A stretch of 64,000 nucleotides of DNA from Rhizobium rosettiformans (GCF_016806065.1 NZ_CP032405.1:372001-436000), one strand, 5' to 3'. Positions 28,396-38,662 are shown, counted from the stretch's first letter. Notes: generated by a model from the sequence alone, not told the origin. Made by a program: numbers and translations.

Positions 28396-29205
28396 TCAGG
28401 GATTGTCGCGCCTGAAGATCCAGTCATGCTCCGGATGGTTCTGGAAGCGCCACTTGCGCAGCGGCCCGGCCATGACGTTGAGATAATACATCTCGTAGCC
28501 ATGCGGCACGCCGCAGGGGTGATGCCCCTTCGGCACAAGCACCACGTCGCCATCCGACACCGCCATGGTTTCGTCCAGCGAGCCGTCTTCGGTAAAGACA
28601 CGCTGGAAACCGAAGCCCTGAGCAGGGTTGAGGCGGTGGTAGTAGGTCTCCTCGAGATAGGTCATCTCGGGGAAATTGTCCTCGTCATGCCGATGCGGCG
28701 GGTAGGACGACCAGTTGCCCGAGGGCGTGAAGACTTCCGTGACCAGCAGGCTGTCGGCGACGTCGCGATCTTCCATGGCGATCGGATAGATATAACGCGT
28801 ATTGGCGCCCTTGCCGCGCTCGACAAAGGAGATGCCATCGGGGCCGATCTGCTGCGCTTCGCGACCGGGCATGGCCGGAGCAGTACAGATCGCGAGCACG
28901 CAATCGGTCGTCGCTTCCGCCGACCAGTCGCTGCCGGCCGGCACATAGACGCAATGCGGCGGGGTTTTCTCGAACACCGACATCCGATGGCCGAGTTCGC
29001 CGAACGCCTTGCCGCCGCCGGAAATTTCGGCCTTGCCCTCGACAAGGACGAGGATGACTTCCGTTTCACCGGTCTGCTCTGCAGCACGCTCACCCGCCTT
29101 CAGGTGATAGAGGCCGAATCCGACATAGCCCCAGCCAGCGCTCGCCGGCGTGATATCGTGTACCTTGCCGGTCTTGCCGGAAGGCTTGCGCAACAGATCC
29201 GTCAT
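28396..29205 (-). CDS. iolB: 5-deoxy-glucuronate isomerase
   Basis: A 269-residue bicupin. Metal-binding His/Glu residues are in YPPHRHDEDNFPEMTYLEETYYHR (key residues H, H, E and a later H in GHHPCGVPHGYEMYYLNVM). It converts 5-deoxyglucuronate to 2-deoxy-5-keto-D-gluconate in inositol breakdown. The start at 29205 has GGGAG seven bases upstream. It is the last gene of the iol series and follows the 88-residue membrane protein by 23 bases. Confidence 0.95.
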   Translation of the reverse strand: MTDLLRKPSGKTGKVHDITPASAGWGYVGFGLYHLKAGERAAEQTGETEVILVLVEGKAEISGGGKAFGELGHRMSVFEKTPPHCVYVPAGSDWSAEATTDCVLAICTAPAMPGREAQQIGPDGISFVERGKGANTRYIYPIAMEDRDVADSLLVTEVFTPSGNWSSYPPHRHDEDNFPEMTYLEETYYHRLNPAQGFGFQRVFTEDGSLDETMAVSDGDVVLVPKGHHPCGVPHGYEMYYLNVMAGPLRKWRFQNHPEHDWIFRRDNP

Positions 29206-29228
29206 TCCTCGTCTCCCAAATTTTTTAA

Positions 29229-29495
29229 TCAATCCGCGTCGGAACGCTCCGCTTCAGCAGCGATCCTGACACGCTCGGCCTCGGCCTTGGCTTCCGCTTT
29301 TTTCATCGTGTGATCATACATGAAAAGCAGCTCGTAACCCGCATAGAGACCAGCCACCACGAAGACCATCGCCCAGCCGGTGGCACCATTCGAATACTCC
29401 ACCCCGGCCCAGGCCAGCGGCAGCACGACGCAGAGGATGCGGCGATAAAGCGGCTTGAAGAAGGGATGGGTCGGATCGAGGATCTGGAACTTCAA
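29229..29495 (-). CDS. Small two-helix membrane protein, TTG start
   Basis: An 88-residue protein best read from a TTG at 29495: GGGAG lies eight bases upstream, and the product opens (M)KFQILDPTHPFFKPLYRRI. Two membrane helices follow (LCVVLPLAWAGVEY and WAMVFVVAGLYAGYELLF), then an Ala/Glu/Lys-rich tail. I recognise no named function; ILDPTHPFF... proteins occur widely in Rhizobiales. It sits between iolE and iolB, after a terminator. Confidence 0.7.
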   Translation of the reverse strand: MKFQILDPTHPFFKPLYRRILCVVLPLAWAGVEYSNGATGWAMVFVVAGLYAGYELLFMYDHTMKKAEAKAEAERVRIAAEAERSDAD

Positions 29496-29560
29496 CGCTT
29501 TGCTCCCGGCAGTCTTGTGAATGGGTCGCCTGCAATAGAGCCCAAATCCGTGTGCTGTCA

Positions 29561-29593
29561 AAACACGGGGCGAAGATTAAGTCCCCGCCCCGT
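29561..29593 (-). terminator. Intrinsic terminator after iolE
   Basis: On the minus strand, ACGGGGCG (29593-29586) pairs with CGCCCCGT (29572-29565), followed by TTTTGACA. It lies just after the iolE stop and before the 88-residue ORF, so the last two genes may need their own promoter or partial read-through. Confidence 0.7.
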
Positions 29594-29600
29594 CTTCAAT

Positions 29601-30494
29601 TCAGATCAGACCGGCATCCTTGGCGAAGCCCTTGAGCGACTTCAGGCCGAGGCTCTGATACTCGAAGGGGTTGCGCACATCCGGGTCCTGCTCGGCCTCG
29701 ATGACGATCCAGCCTTCATAGCCATGCTCGGCCGCAACCTTCAGCACCGGCGTGAAATCAACGCCGCCTTCGCTGTCACCAGGCACGGTGAACACGCCAC
29801 GACGCACGCCTTCGAGGAAGGAGAGCTTTTGCGTGCGCACCTCATCGGCGATCACGGGGCGGACGTTCTTTGCGTGGATATGGCCGACGCGGTGCATGTA
29901 TTTCCTCGCAACCGCTTCCGGATTACCGCCACCGAAATAGCAATGGCCGGTGTCGAGCAGCAGCTTGGCATGCGGGCCCGTGTGTTCCATCAGCTTGTCG
30001 ATCTCGGCCTCGGTCTCGACAACCGTCCCCATGTGGTGGTGATAGACCAGCGAGATGCCTTGGGCAGCCGAGAACTCCGCCAGCGCCTCGACGCCAGCAC
30101 CGAACTTGGGCCATTCGGCATCAGACAGGACCGGACGGTCGGCAAGCGCCGTGTCATCGGCGCCATGAATGGCGTTCGAGGTTTCGCAGACGATGATGAC
30201 CTTGCAGCCCATGGCCTTGAGCACATCGAGGAAGGGCTGCATGGCGGCCTTTTCTTCCTCGATCGTGTTGGTGAGCAGGTTCAGCGAATGCCAGCCGGAC
30301 ACGAATTTCAGACCGCGCGGCTCAAGCACCGACTTGAGACCCGCCGGATCGGTCGGCAGCTTGTGGCCCTTCTCGATTCCGTCGAAACCGATCTTGGCGG
30401 TTTCATCCAGGCACTGTTCGAGGCTGATATGGGCACCGAGACGGCGGTCGTCATCGTTCGACCAGGCGATCGGGTTGGTTCCGAAAAGGATCAT
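29601..30494 (-). CDS. iolE: Myo-inosose-2 dehydratase
   Basis: A 297-residue TIM-barrel protein of the xylose-isomerase-like superfamily ([61 protein letters not shown]). It dehydrates 2-keto-myo-inositol to the trihydroxycyclohexane-dione. It begins two bases after the iolD stop, indicating coupled translation. Confidence 0.96.
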   Translation of the reverse strand: MILFGTNPIAWSNDDDRRLGAHISLEQCLDETAKIGFDGIEKGHKLPTDPAGLKSVLEPRGLKFVSGWHSLNLLTNTIEEEKAAMQPFLDVLKAMGCKVIIVCETSNAIHGADDTALADRPVLSDAEWPKFGAGVEALAEFSAAQGISLVYHHHMGTVVETEAEIDKLMEHTGPHAKLLLDTGHCYFGGGNPEAVARKYMHRVGHIHAKNVRPVIADEVRTQKLSFLEGVRRGVFTVPGDSEGGVDFTPVLKVAAEHGYEGWIVIEAEQDPDVRNPFEYQSLGLKSLKGFAKDAGLI

Positions 30495-30496
30495 GA

Positions 30497-32317
30497 TCAG
30501 GTTCTTTCCTTCAGAGCCGCTTCATAGGCTGCGCGGGCTTGATTGACTTCGGCACGGGCCGAGACTTCCGGCACCGCGACATCCCACCAGTAGCCGCCGG
30601 CCCCGGTGGTCGGATAAGGATCGGTATCGATGACGATCACAGTGGTCTCGGTCGCCGCGCGGGCGGCATTAAGCGCCGTTTCGAGCTCAGAGATCGACGA
30701 TACCTTGTGGGAGCGCGCCCCCATCGATGCCGCATGAGCGGCAAAATCGATGGCGATGGGGCTGACATTCGAATGGGTATAGAGGTTGTTGAACTGCGCG
30801 CCGCCGGTGCCCATCTGCAGCCGGTTGATGCAGCCGTAACCGCGGTTATCGGTGATCACGAGCGTGATCTTCACGCCCATGCCGACAGCCGTCGCCAGCT
30901 CCGAATTCATCATCATATAGGAGCCGTCGCCGACCATGACGATGACGTCGCGATCGGGTTCGGCCATCTTGATGCCGAGACCGCCGGCGATCTCGTAGCC
31001 CATGCAGGAGAAGCCGTATTCCATGTGATAGGAGAGCGGCAGCTTCGACTTCCACAGCTGATGCAGCTCGCCCGGCATGGTGCCGGCGGCGCACATGACA
31101 ACCGTGTTGTCGCGCGAGGCGCGCTGCACGGCACCGATCACCTGCATGTCGGTTGGCAGCGAATTACTGTCCTTGGGCGCAGCCGTCACGGCGTCCGCCT
31201 TGGCAAACCAGGAGGCCTTGAGACCGGCATCCGGTGCGGCATACGTGTGATCACCGAGCGCCGCCGAGAGCTTTTCCAGACCGATCTTGGCATCCGCCAC
31301 CAGCGGGATCGCATCATGTTTGGCGCTGTCGTAAGGCTGCACATTGAGCGCCAGGATCTTTCGATCAGGGTTCTTGAACAGCGCCCAGGAGCCGGTGGTG
31401 AAATCCTGGAAACGCGTGCCGACGCCGATGACGAGATCGGCCTTTTCCGAAACCACATTGGCGCTTTCGGCACCGGTCACGCCGACAGGGCCGAAATTCA
31501 GACCATGGTCCCAGGCCAGTGCCGACTTGCCGGCCTGCGTCTCGACGACGGGGATCTGGTGCTTCTCGACAAAGGCCTTCAGCGCGTCGGTGGCGCCTGC
31601 AAAATGCACACCGCCACCGGCGACGATGACAGGGTTCTTCGCCGCCTTCAGCGCCGCAACAGCCGCTTCGAACTCGACGACATCAGGCTCCGGACGGCGG
31701 AAGCGCCATGTCTTTTTGGCAAAGAAGCTCTCCGGATAGTCATAAGCCTCAGCCTGCACGTCCTGGCAGAAGGCAAGCGTGACCGGGCCGCAATCGGCGG
31801 GATCAGTCAGCGTGCGCATGGCGCGCGGCAGAGCGGTCAGGAGTTGTTCCGGCCGCATGATCCGGTCGAAGTAACGGGAGACAGGGCGGAAGCAATCATT
31901 CGCCGACATCGTGCCGTCGCCGAAATCCTCGAGCTGCTGCAACACGGGATCGGGGCCGCGATTGGCAAAGACATCGCCGGGCACGAAGAGCACCGGCAGG
32001 CGGTTGACATGCGCGAGGGCTGCCGCCGTCACCATGTTCAGCGCGCCGGGGCCGATGGACGAGGTCACGGCCATGGCGCGGCGACGGCCGAGCTGCTTGG
32101 CATAGGCGATCGCCGCATGCGCCATCGACTGCTCGTTCTGGCCGCGATAGGTCGGCAACTCGTCGCGGATGCCGTAGAGCGCCTCGCCGATGCCGGCGAC
32201 ATTGCCGTGACCGAAGATCGCCCACATGCCGGCGATATAGGGAACGCCGTCCTCATTCATCTGGTTGGCGAGGTAACGCATCATCGCCTGGGCGGCGGTC
32301 AGCCGGATCGTCTTCAT
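30497..32317 (-). CDS. iolD: 3D-(3,5/4)-trihydroxycyclohexane-1,2-dione acylhydrolase
   Basis: A 606-residue ThDP-dependent enzyme. N-terminal PYR domain [19 protein letters not shown], central domain, and C-terminal ThDP motif [17 protein letters not shown]...DNRGYG. It opens the ring to 5-deoxyglucuronate. The start at 32317 shares four bases (ATGA) with the iolC stop and has GGGAGGA ahead. Confidence 0.97.
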   Translation of the reverse strand: MKTIRLTAAQAMMRYLANQMNEDGVPYIAGMWAIFGHGNVAGIGEALYGIRDELPTYRGQNEQSMAHAAIAYAKQLGRRRAMAVTSSIGPGALNMVTAAALAHVNRLPVLFVPGDVFANRGPDPVLQQLEDFGDGTMSANDCFRPVSRYFDRIMRPEQLLTALPRAMRTLTDPADCGPVTLAFCQDVQAEAYDYPESFFAKKTWRFRRPEPDVVEFEAAVAALKAAKNPVIVAGGGVHFAGATDALKAFVEKHQIPVVETQAGKSALAWDHGLNFGPVGVTGAESANVVSEKADLVIGVGTRFQDFTTGSWALFKNPDRKILALNVQPYDSAKHDAIPLVADAKIGLEKLSAALGDHTYAAPDAGLKASWFAKADAVTAAPKDSNSLPTDMQVIGAVQRASRDNTVVMCAAGTMPGELHQLWKSKLPLSYHMEYGFSCMGYEIAGGLGIKMAEPDRDVIVMVGDGSYMMMNSELATAVGMGVKITLVITDNRGYGCINRLQMGTGGAQFNNLYTHSNVSPIAIDFAAHAASMGARSHKVSSISELETALNAARAATETTVIVIDTDPYPTTGAGGYWWDVAVPEVSARAEVNQARAAYEAALKERT

Positions 32318-34242
32318 GCTTTTCCTCCCTTGGCGGAAACCGCCTTTTGGCGTGCCGCATCCCAAATCGCGCAGAGGCTCTGGTAACGGGCCGCCATGTC
32401 CTCCACGGCTTGACCATCCGTGATGCTGCCAGCGAGCCACTTGCGCGCGGCGTCGCCGAAGATGGTGCGTCCGACGGCGAAACCTTTCACCAGATCGAAA
32501 CCGGCAGCAAGCTGGAAGCTCTCCTCAAGTTCCGCCTGCGGCGCATCGAGACCGAGCACGACGATGCCGCGCGTGTTTGGATCGTTGCGTTCGATGGCGT
32601 TGCAGGCATTGGCCCAGGACGCCGTGGTCTTCATCGGCTCCAGCTTCCACCAGTCGGGATAGACTCCGATTTCGTAGAAACGCTCGATAATCTTGGCCAC
32701 CGTCTCGTCGTTACAGGCGCCGACCTTGGAGGGGATGACCTCCAGCAGGAATTCGAGGCGATTGCGGCGCGCCGCATGGAAGAGCCTGAGCACCGTCTGC
32801 TCCTGCTCGGACTTCATCTCCGGCGTATCGTCCGGGTGATAGAAGGCGAGTACCTTCACCACATGATCCACAGGCCATTCGACAAGACCGCCAAAATCCG
32901 GGCCGATCTCGGGCTCCAGAGTCAGCGGACGCGAACCCGGCCATTCCACTGGGCGACCAATCCAGAGACCCGTGCCGGCCGCGCGATAAAGTGCCTCACG
33001 ACCGAGACGGCTGTCGCAGAGCAGGCCATAACCGGAATTGCCGTCGGAGACTTTAAGTGCCGCATCCAGGCAGAGGTTCTTGAAGGCACCGATCTTCTCC
33101 TCCGAAACGCGGGCATCCTTGGCCATGGCTTCGAGCTGCATGCGGTGGTCAAAGGCAAAGACCCGCATGGTCGACCAGTCATTCTTGCGGTTGGTCGACC
33201 AATGCACCTGCTCCAGAGCCTCGTCCTTGCGCAGCGCCTTGTTCCTGATGCCAGTGCGGAAGAAGTATTGCAGCTCTTCCCAGCTCGGATAGGCCGGTGT
33301 GCAGCCGTGGCGCGAGACGGCGAATGCACCGCAGGCATTGGCAAACTTCAGCGAGGTCGGCCAGTCCTGGCCGGTGAGCCAGCCCTTGAGCAGTCCCGAC
33401 ATGAAGCCGTCGCCGGCGCCGAGGACGTTGAAGACTTCGATCGGGAAACCCTGGCCGGTCTGGCCGGCATCGAGACTGTCGGGGATCGCACCGTCAAAGA
33501 CCACAGCGCCCATGGGGCCGCGTTTGCAGACGAGCGTGGCCGAGGACACCTTGCGAACCGCCTTCAGCGCCTCGATCGTGTCGGTCGAACCGCCGGCAAT
33601 GTGGAATTCCTCTTCCGTCCCGACGATCAGATTGAACAGATGCAGGGTCGACTGAAGCTTGCGCGTCACCTTCTCGGATTCGACGAAGCGGCTTTCGCCG
33701 TCACCATGACCGGCAAGACCCCAGAGGTTCGGACGGTAGTCGATATCGAGCGCCGTCAACCGGCCCTTTTCACGGGCGATCTTCAGCGCCTTGAGGACTG
33801 CCGCTTCCGTGCGCGGATTGGACAGATGCGTACCGGTGGCGCAGACGCAGCGCGCTTCTGCGACGAAATCCGGATCGATATCCTCTTCCGACAGCGCCAT
33901 GTCGGCACAGTTCTCGCGGTAGAAGATCAGCGGAAACTGGTGTTCATCGCGGATGCCAAGCAGAACAAGCGCCGTCAGACGCTCCTTGTCCGTCTTCACG
34001 CCGCGCACATCGACGCCCTCGCGCACCAGCTGCTCGCGGATGAAGCGACCCATATGCTCGTCGCCGACGCGGGTGATCAGCGCCGACTTCAGCCCGAGCC
34101 GTGCAGTGCCGGCGGCGATATTCGTCGGAGAGCCACCAATGTATTTGTTGAAGGAGGCCATGTCCTCCAGCCGACCGCCAACCTGGGCCCCGTAAAGGTC
34201 CACGGACGAGCGACCGATCGTGATCAGATCGAGCGAAGCCAA
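32314..34242 (-). CDS. iolC: Bifunctional 5-dehydro-2-deoxygluconokinase / phosphogluconate aldolase (IolC-DUF2090 fusion)
   Basis: A 642-residue fusion. Residues ~1-325 are a PfkB kinase (LDLITIGRSSVDLYG; GGSPTNIAAG; GAGDGFMSGLLKG with the catalytic Asp). Residues ~335-640 are DUF2090, the aldolase-like part that replaces a separate IolJ. A TTG start at 34242 is chosen because GGGAGG lies seven bases upstream and the product then begins (M)ASLDLITIGRSS, as in homologues; a more distant ATG lacks both. It makes DHAP and malonate semialdehyde from 2-deoxy-5-ketogluconate. Confidence 0.93.
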   Translation of the reverse strand: MASLDLITIGRSSVDLYGAQVGGRLEDMASFNKYIGGSPTNIAAGTARLGLKSALITRVGDEHMGRFIREQLVREGVDVRGVKTDKERLTALVLLGIRDEHQFPLIFYRENCADMALSEEDIDPDFVAEARCVCATGTHLSNPRTEAAVLKALKIAREKGRLTALDIDYRPNLWGLAGHGDGESRFVESEKVTRKLQSTLHLFNLIVGTEEEFHIAGGSTDTIEALKAVRKVSSATLVCKRGPMGAVVFDGAIPDSLDAGQTGQGFPIEVFNVLGAGDGFMSGLLKGWLTGQDWPTSLKFANACGAFAVSRHGCTPAYPSWEELQYFFRTGIRNKALRKDEALEQVHWSTNRKNDWSTMRVFAFDHRMQLEAMAKDARVSEEKIGAFKNLCLDAALKVSDGNSGYGLLCDSRLGREALYRAAGTGLWIGRPVEWPGSRPLTLEPEIGPDFGGLVEWPVDHVVKVLAFYHPDDTPEMKSEQEQTVLRLFHAARRNRLEFLLEVIPSKVGACNDETVAKIIERFYEIGVYPDWWKLEPMKTTASWANACNAIERNDPNTRGIVVLGLDAPQAELEESFQLAAGFDLVKGFAVGRTIFGDAARKWLAGSITDGQAVEDMAARYQSLCAIWDAARQKAVSAKGGKA

Positions 34243-34300
34243 GCGATGTCCTCCCTGTGATGCGGGATCTTTCGCCCCGCCTCGCGACCGCTCCGCTTTT

Positions 34301-34339
34301 GGAACAGCCATTCTTGAAATAGACTATAAATTCTATTTC
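34301..34339. promoter_or_regulatory. Putative IolR-controlled region upstream of iolC
   Basis: GGAACAGCCATTCT (34301-34314) matches GGAA-N6-TTCC, the IolR site reported for Sinorhizobium, at all but the last base. Next to it an 8-bp dyad GAAATAGA/TCTATTTC spans 34316-34339 with an 8-base spacer. Both lie 59-97 bases before the iolC start, in an AT-rich stretch between iolR and iolC. Confidence 0.55.
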
Positions 34340-34360
34340 TGTGAATTTCAATACGGACGT

Positions 34361-35179
34361 TCAGCCATCCTGACGCGCCGTGCCGACAGCGACGGACAGC
34401 GTGATCGCAAGACACAAAGTCGCCGACAAAGACCGGAAGGCGCCGAAATCCACTTCCGAGACGGACAGAAGCGTCGCCCCCATGCGGCGCAGCGGGCTGA
34501 CCACCGTGTCGGTGACGGCGACGACAGGAATGCCGCGCGCCCTGACCTGTTCGACCAGCTCAAGCGTCTCGGCGGAATAGGGGGAGAAAGTGACGGCAAG
34601 CAGAGCATCGCCCTCCCGGATGGCATGATGATTGTCGAGCCGCCCGACGACACTGTGCAACATGGCCGGCACACCCATCTTCTCGAAGGCATAGGCCATG
34701 TAGCTCGCGACCGGAAAGGAGCGGCGCAGACCGATGATGTGGATCATGCGCGCCTCGGACAACTGCTTGACGGCCACCTCCATCGCCTGAGGATCAACGG
34801 TCTTGACGAGATTTTCCAGCGAAAGCCGCCCCGCCTCGACGAATTCGGCGAGAAGGGCGGAGGGCGATCCCTCGGCCTTATCCCGCAAGTGCTGAAGACG
34901 CGTGGAATAGTCAGGCCAGCCGCCGACGAAACTCTCGCGAAACAGCTTCTGCATCTCCGAAAAGCCTGTGAAGCCCATGATCTGACAAAAGCGCATGAAG
35001 GCGGACGGCTGCACGCCCGCACCATCCGCCATCTCCGCCACCGTGGAAACCGCAATGCGATCCTTGTTGGCAGCGACATAATCGGCGCATTGCTTGAGCC
35101 GCTTGGGCAGGCTGCCGGAAACTTCCAACAGCCGATCTTCAAAGTCCTTGATCGTCTGCGGTCCACCGCTCTCGCTCAT
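34361..35179 (-). CDS. iolR: RpiR/MurR-family repressor of inositol catabolism
   Basis: A 272-residue regulator: N-terminal HTH_6 domain (LPKRLKQCADYVAANKDRIAVSTVAEMA; PSAFMRFCQIMGFTGF) and a C-terminal SIS sugar-phosphate-binding domain (ARMIHIIGLRRSFPVASYMAYAF; LLAVTFSPYSAETLELV). It starts at 35179 behind GGGGAG. It lies between iolG and iolC and probably represses both, with an inositol intermediate as inducer. Confidence 0.9.
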   Translation of the reverse strand: MSESGGPQTIKDFEDRLLEVSGSLPKRLKQCADYVAANKDRIAVSTVAEMADGAGVQPSAFMRFCQIMGFTGFSEMQKLFRESFVGGWPDYSTRLQHLRDKAEGSPSALLAEFVEAGRLSLENLVKTVDPQAMEVAVKQLSEARMIHIIGLRRSFPVASYMAYAFEKMGVPAMLHSVVGRLDNHHAIREGDALLAVTFSPYSAETLELVEQVRARGIPVVAVTDTVVSPLRRMGATLLSVSEVDFGAFRSLSATLCLAITLSVAVGTARQDG

Positions 35180-35247
35180 TCGCTCCCCTACCCTCATCCG
35201 GACACATCGTCCCGCTTGACAGAAATCGTATCACGATCTAGCAAAAT

Positions 35248-35261
35248 GGAACATATATTCC
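35248..35261. promoter_or_regulatory. IolR operator upstream of iolG
   Basis: GGAACATATATTCC is an exact GGAA-N6-TTCC dyad, extended by TGGAA/TTCCA. It lies between iolR and iolG, 69 bases after the iolR start and 124 before iolG. A half-site (GGAACAGCTTTC) follows at 35289-35300. The consensus is known from Sinorhizobium IolR work; its use here is inferred. Confidence 0.72.
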
Positions 35262-35384
35262 AAAACGCGGCATTTGCCAGCGCGAAATGGAACAGCTTTC
35301 AGGCGCCACCATCAGGAGCGTCCAACGACATCACGATCGCCTCCTCTCGATGAGAGACAAAGGCGCGACAGGGAGGAAATGAAC

Positions 35385-36380
35385 ATGCTCACGAGACTGG
35401 CACTTCTGGGCGCCGGCCGCATCGGCAAGGTGCATGCCAAGGCAATCGCGGAAGACAAGCGCGCGAAACTCGTCGCAGTTGCCGATGCATTCGCGGACGC
35501 CGCAAACGCCATCGCGGCCCAGACCGGCTGCGCGGTGAAGACGATCGAGGAGATCGAGGCCGACAAGGACATCGATGCCGTCATCATCTGCACGCCGACC
35601 AACACCCATGCAGACCTGATCGAACGCTTCGCCAAGGCCGGCAAGGCGATCTTCTGCGAAAAGCCGATCGATCTGGATGTTGCCCGTGCGAAGGCCTGCC
35701 TCGAGACCGTGCGCGCCGTCGGCGGCAAGGTCATGCTTGGCTTCAACCGCCGCTTCGACCCGCATTTCCAGGCCGTGCGCAAGGAGATCGACAAGGGCTC
35801 GATCGGCAAGGTCGAGATGGTCACGATCACCAGCCGTGACCCGGGCGCGCCGCCTGCCGAGTATATCAAGGTCTCCGGCGGCATCTTCCGCGACATGACC
35901 ATCCATGACTTCGACATGGCCCGCTTCCTGCTCGGCGAGGAAATCGAAACGGTGCAGGCCTCGGCTTCGGTTCTCGTCGACCCCAAGATCGGCGAACTCG
36001 GCGACTATGACAGCGCCTCGCTGATCCTGACGACGAAGAGCGGCCGCCAGGCGATCATCTCCAATTCGCGCCGCGCCTCCTATGGCTACGACCAGCGCAT
36101 CGAGGTTCATGGTTCGCTGGGTTCTGTCTCGGCCGAAAACCAGCGCCCGGTCTCGATCGAGGTCGCCAACAAGGACGGCTATACCCGCCCGCCGCTGCAC
36201 GACTTCTTCATGACTCGCTACACGGCAGCTTATGCCGCTGAAATCTCTGCCTTCATCGACGCGCTCGACAACGGCACGCCGATGGCACCCTCGGCGGAAG
36301 ACGGCCTGATTGCGCTAGCCCTCGCTGACGCCGCCGTCAAGTCCGCCAAGGACAAGTCGGCCGTTACCGTCAGCTACTGA
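35385..36380 (+). CDS. iolG: Myo-inositol 2-dehydrogenase
   Basis: A 331-residue Gfo/Idh/MocA enzyme. Rossmann motif GAGRIGKVHAKAI at residue ~8, EKPIDLD with the conserved Lys near 93, and GIFRDMTIHDFDMARFL with catalytic Asp/His near 170. The second ATG (35385) is preferred over 35379 because it is eight bases from GGAGG. It oxidises myo-inositol to 2-keto-myo-inositol with NAD+. A strong terminator follows. Confidence 0.95.
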   Translation: MLTRLALLGAGRIGKVHAKAIAEDKRAKLVAVADAFADAANAIAAQTGCAVKTIEEIEADKDIDAVIICTPTNTHADLIERFAKAGKAIFCEKPIDLDVARAKACLETVRAVGGKVMLGFNRRFDPHFQAVRKEIDKGSIGKVEMVTITSRDPGAPPAEYIKVSGGIFRDMTIHDFDMARFLLGEEIETVQASASVLVDPKIGELGDYDSASLILTTKSGRQAIISNSRRASYGYDQRIEVHGSLGSVSAENQRPVSIEVANKDGYTRPPLHDFFMTRYTAAYAAEISAFIDALDNGTPMAPSAEDGLIALALADAAVKSAKDKSAVTVSY

Positions 36381-36422
36381 GACGCAAGAGCTCCCGCGTA
36401 ACCGTAAGGTCACGCAGAATGG

Positions 36423-36455
36423 AAACGCCGCCCGAACCTCCTCGGGCGGCGTTTT
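36423..36455. terminator. Bidirectional terminator between iolG and thuB
   Basis: A 13-bp perfect stem AAACGCCGCCCGA/TCGGGCGGCGTTT (36423-36435 and 36442-36454) with a 6-base loop. It is bounded by A and T tracts, so it can serve both convergent genes. Confidence 0.9.
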
Positions 36456-36473
36456 CCGTTTCGATCGCTGAGA

Positions 36474-37532
36474 CTAGACCGCCAGCTCGCGCCGCTCGAC
36501 TTCCGTCAGCATGGCAAGATCGAGGATCTTCTGCAGATTTGCGGCATGCCGGAAGCTCGGCTCCTGGCCATAACCGGAGCGGATCGCCGTGATGAACTTC
36601 TGATAGTTCGTCTCGACCGGATCGACCTCGATCTCCCGCCAGACGGCCTTTTCGACATCTTCCTGCAGGCAGGCCCGAAGACTTGAGCCGTCGAGCCGAT
36701 GGATGACCTCCAACGCGCCCTTGTCGCCATGGACCCGCAGGCGCAACTCGTTGAGATGCCCCGTCGCCCAGCGGCTGGCGTGAACCACGCCCATCGCGCC
36801 ATTGGTGAACTCCGCCGTCATGGTGAAGCTGTCATTGGCATCGAGATCATACTCGCCGATCCTGTTGCCAGGCGCCTTGTCGAAGGTCTTCAGCCGCGCA
36901 AAGACATGGTCGATGTCGGTCGCAGCACCGTAACCGGCAAAGTCGAGGATATGGATACCGACATCGCCCAGCACGCCGTTCGAGCCGTGTTTGGTGGACA
37001 AGCGCCAGAGCCATTGGCTTTCGGTCGACCAGTCGCCCCAGGCCTTGGAGACGAGCCAGCTCTGCAGGTAGGAGGCCTCGATATGGCGGACTTTGCCGAT
37101 CTCGCCACCGATGACCATCTGCCTTGCCTTCTGCACCTGCGCGACATTGCGATAGGTGAGGTTGACCATGTTGACGAGACCGGACATTTCCGCCGCCGTC
37201 GCCATCTCGTCGGCCTTGGCATAGTTCTCGGCCAGCGGCTTCTCGCACATGACATGTTTGCCGGCAGCGAGAAGCTTGAGCGTCGTCGGATAATGCACCT
37301 TGTCCGGTGTGACATTGGTGACCGCATCGAACTCGCCCCAGGCGATCGCCTCTTCCAGCGAGGTGAAGGTGTGGGGAATATTGTGCCGGGCGGCAAAGGC
37401 GCGCACCGTCGCCATATCGAGATCAACAGCCGCGACAAGCTGCACATCGGTAATGGTCGAGAAGTTCATGGCATGGGTATTTGCCATGCCGCCGGTACCA
37501 AGGATCAGCAGGCGTATAGGGGCAGTGCTCAT
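36474..37532 (-). CDS. thuB: ThuB-type Gfo/Idh/MocA oxidoreductase
   Basis: A 352-residue NAD(P)-dependent oxidoreductase: [13 protein letters not shown] near residue 12, [12 protein letters not shown] near 95, and [16 protein letters not shown] near 187. It overlaps the ThuA-like gene by four bases. In Sinorhizobium and Agrobacterium thuA-thuB act in trehalose/sucrose use, apparently via 3-keto sugars. There they follow the thuEFGK transporter; here no transporter is linked, so the substrate could differ. Confidence 0.78.
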   Translation of the reverse strand: MSTAPIRLLILGTGGMANTHAMNFSTITDVQLVAAVDLDMATVRAFAARHNIPHTFTSLEEAIAWGEFDAVTNVTPDKVHYPTTLKLLAAGKHVMCEKPLAENYAKADEMATAAEMSGLVNMVNLTYRNVAQVQKARQMVIGGEIGKVRHIEASYLQSWLVSKAWGDWSTESQWLWRLSTKHGSNGVLGDVGIHILDFAGYGAATDIDHVFARLKTFDKAPGNRIGEYDLDANDSFTMTAEFTNGAMGVVHASRWATGHLNELRLRVHGDKGALEVIHRLDGSSLRACLQEDVEKAVWREIEVDPVETNYQKFITAIRSGYGQEPSFRHAANLQKILDLAMLTEVERRELAV

Positions 37533-38314
37533 TTGTAGCCTTCCTCACCGGCTTGGTGCAGGCGCGGACCGCGCTCGGTAATCGGCTCGAGCGCCTGTTC
37601 GACCGGGACATTCGGCGCATCATGGACGGCCGAATAGCGCGACATCGGATTGTAGGCCCACTTCACACCGTTGCGAAGCACCTGCTGGACGGTCGCGTCG
37701 TGATAGGTCGGATAGGTCTCGTGACCCGGCCGGAAATAGAAGATATTGCCCGCACCGCGGCGCCAAGTGAGACCCGAGCGAAAGATCTCGCCGCCGGCGA
37801 ACCACGAGATGAACACCGTTTCCAGCGGCTCCGGAACGGAGAAGAACTCGCCATACATCTCTTCGTTTTCCAGCACGAAGTTCTCCGGAATGCCGGCTGC
37901 AATCGGATGGCCGGGATTGACCGTCCAGATCCGCTCACGCTCACCCGCCTCGCGCCATTTGAGAGCACAGGGCGTGCCCATCAGCCGCTTGAAGGGCTTG
38001 GCAAAATGGCCGGAATGCAGAACAAGCAACCCCATGCCTTCCCAGACACGGCTTGCGACCCGTTCGACGATCTCGTCGGAGACCTCGCCATGTGCCTTGT
38101 GGCCCCACCAGACGAGCACATCGGTCTCGGCCAGCCGGGCTTCTGAAAGGCCATGCTCCGGCTCCTGCAGGGTGGCCGTCGTTGCCTCGATTTCGCTGTC
38201 AGTGTTCAGAGCCGCGGCAATCGTCGCATGCATGCCGTCGGGATAGATCCCGCGGACAATATCGTTTTCGCGCTCGTGAATGTTTTCACCCCAGACAACC
38301 GTTCTGATCGTCAT
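37529..38314 (-). CDS. thuA: ThuA-domain protein
   Basis: A 261-residue ThuA (class I amidotransferase-like fold) protein: [21 protein letters not shown]... at the start, [14 protein letters not shown] near 65, [20 protein letters not shown] near 95 and [15 protein letters not shown] near 207. ThuA proteins are linked to trehalose and 3-keto-disaccharide breakdown. The start has AGGAG upstream. It is the first gene of the thuAB pair and divergent from a LacI gene. Confidence 0.85.
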   Translation of the reverse strand: MTIRTVVWGENIHERENDIVRGIYPDGMHATIAAALNTDSEIEATTATLQEPEHGLSEARLAETDVLVWWGHKAHGEVSDEIVERVASRVWEGMGLLVLHSGHFAKPFKRLMGTPCALKWREAGERERIWTVNPGHPIAAGIPENFVLENEEMYGEFFSVPEPLETVFISWFAGGEIFRSGLTWRRGAGNIFYFRPGHETYPTYHDATVQQVLRNGVKWAYNPMSRYSAVHDAPNVPVEQALEPITERGPRLHQAGEEGYK

Positions 38315-38431
38315 CTGAATTCTCCTTGGTTAGCGCCAGTCAACCGGCCATCAGAAAAGCCTCGACGAGACCCATCGTTCCGTCAGAACTAGGAATGAAT
38401 CAAAACGAAACTAGGGCACGAAGCGGAAAAT

Positions 38432-38447
38432 TTGAAAGCGGTTTGAA
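38432..38447. promoter_or_regulatory. LacI-family-like operator 1
   Basis: TTGAAAGCGGTTTGAA is a near-palindrome with the AAnCGnTT core typical of LacI/GalR proteins. It is about 118 bases upstream of thuA. Confidence 0.45.
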
Positions 38448-38557
38448 GAGCCACACTTGCAGTTGGTAGCTTGGGTGTCAAACAGCCTCTATGTCAGGAT
38501 TTATGTTCTCCACGGACACATATCGCGATCTGTGAGACACTGGGCAGCTCCCATATT

Positions 38558-38573
38558 TTGGAAGCGCTTTGAC
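38558..38573. promoter_or_regulatory. LacI-family-like operator 2
   Basis: TTGGAAGCGCTTTGAC contains the perfect core palindrome AAGCGCTT (38562-38569). It lies about 90 bases before the LacI-type gene, fitting autoregulation. Confidence 0.55.
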
Positions 38574-38662
38574 ATCGCGATACAAGAATTGCCACAATGC
38601 GCCGACGCATGACATAAGCCGTGGGCGGGCAGCAATAGCCTCGCGAAGGTGCAGGCGAACGG

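Larger units (their letters stand above)
38315..38662. promoter_or_regulatory. Divergent control region of thuAB and the lacI-type gene
   Basis: A 348-base gene-free region. It contains two LacI-family-like half-palindromic sites, listed separately, in AT-richer DNA. No small ORF or tRNA was found in it. Confidence 0.6.
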
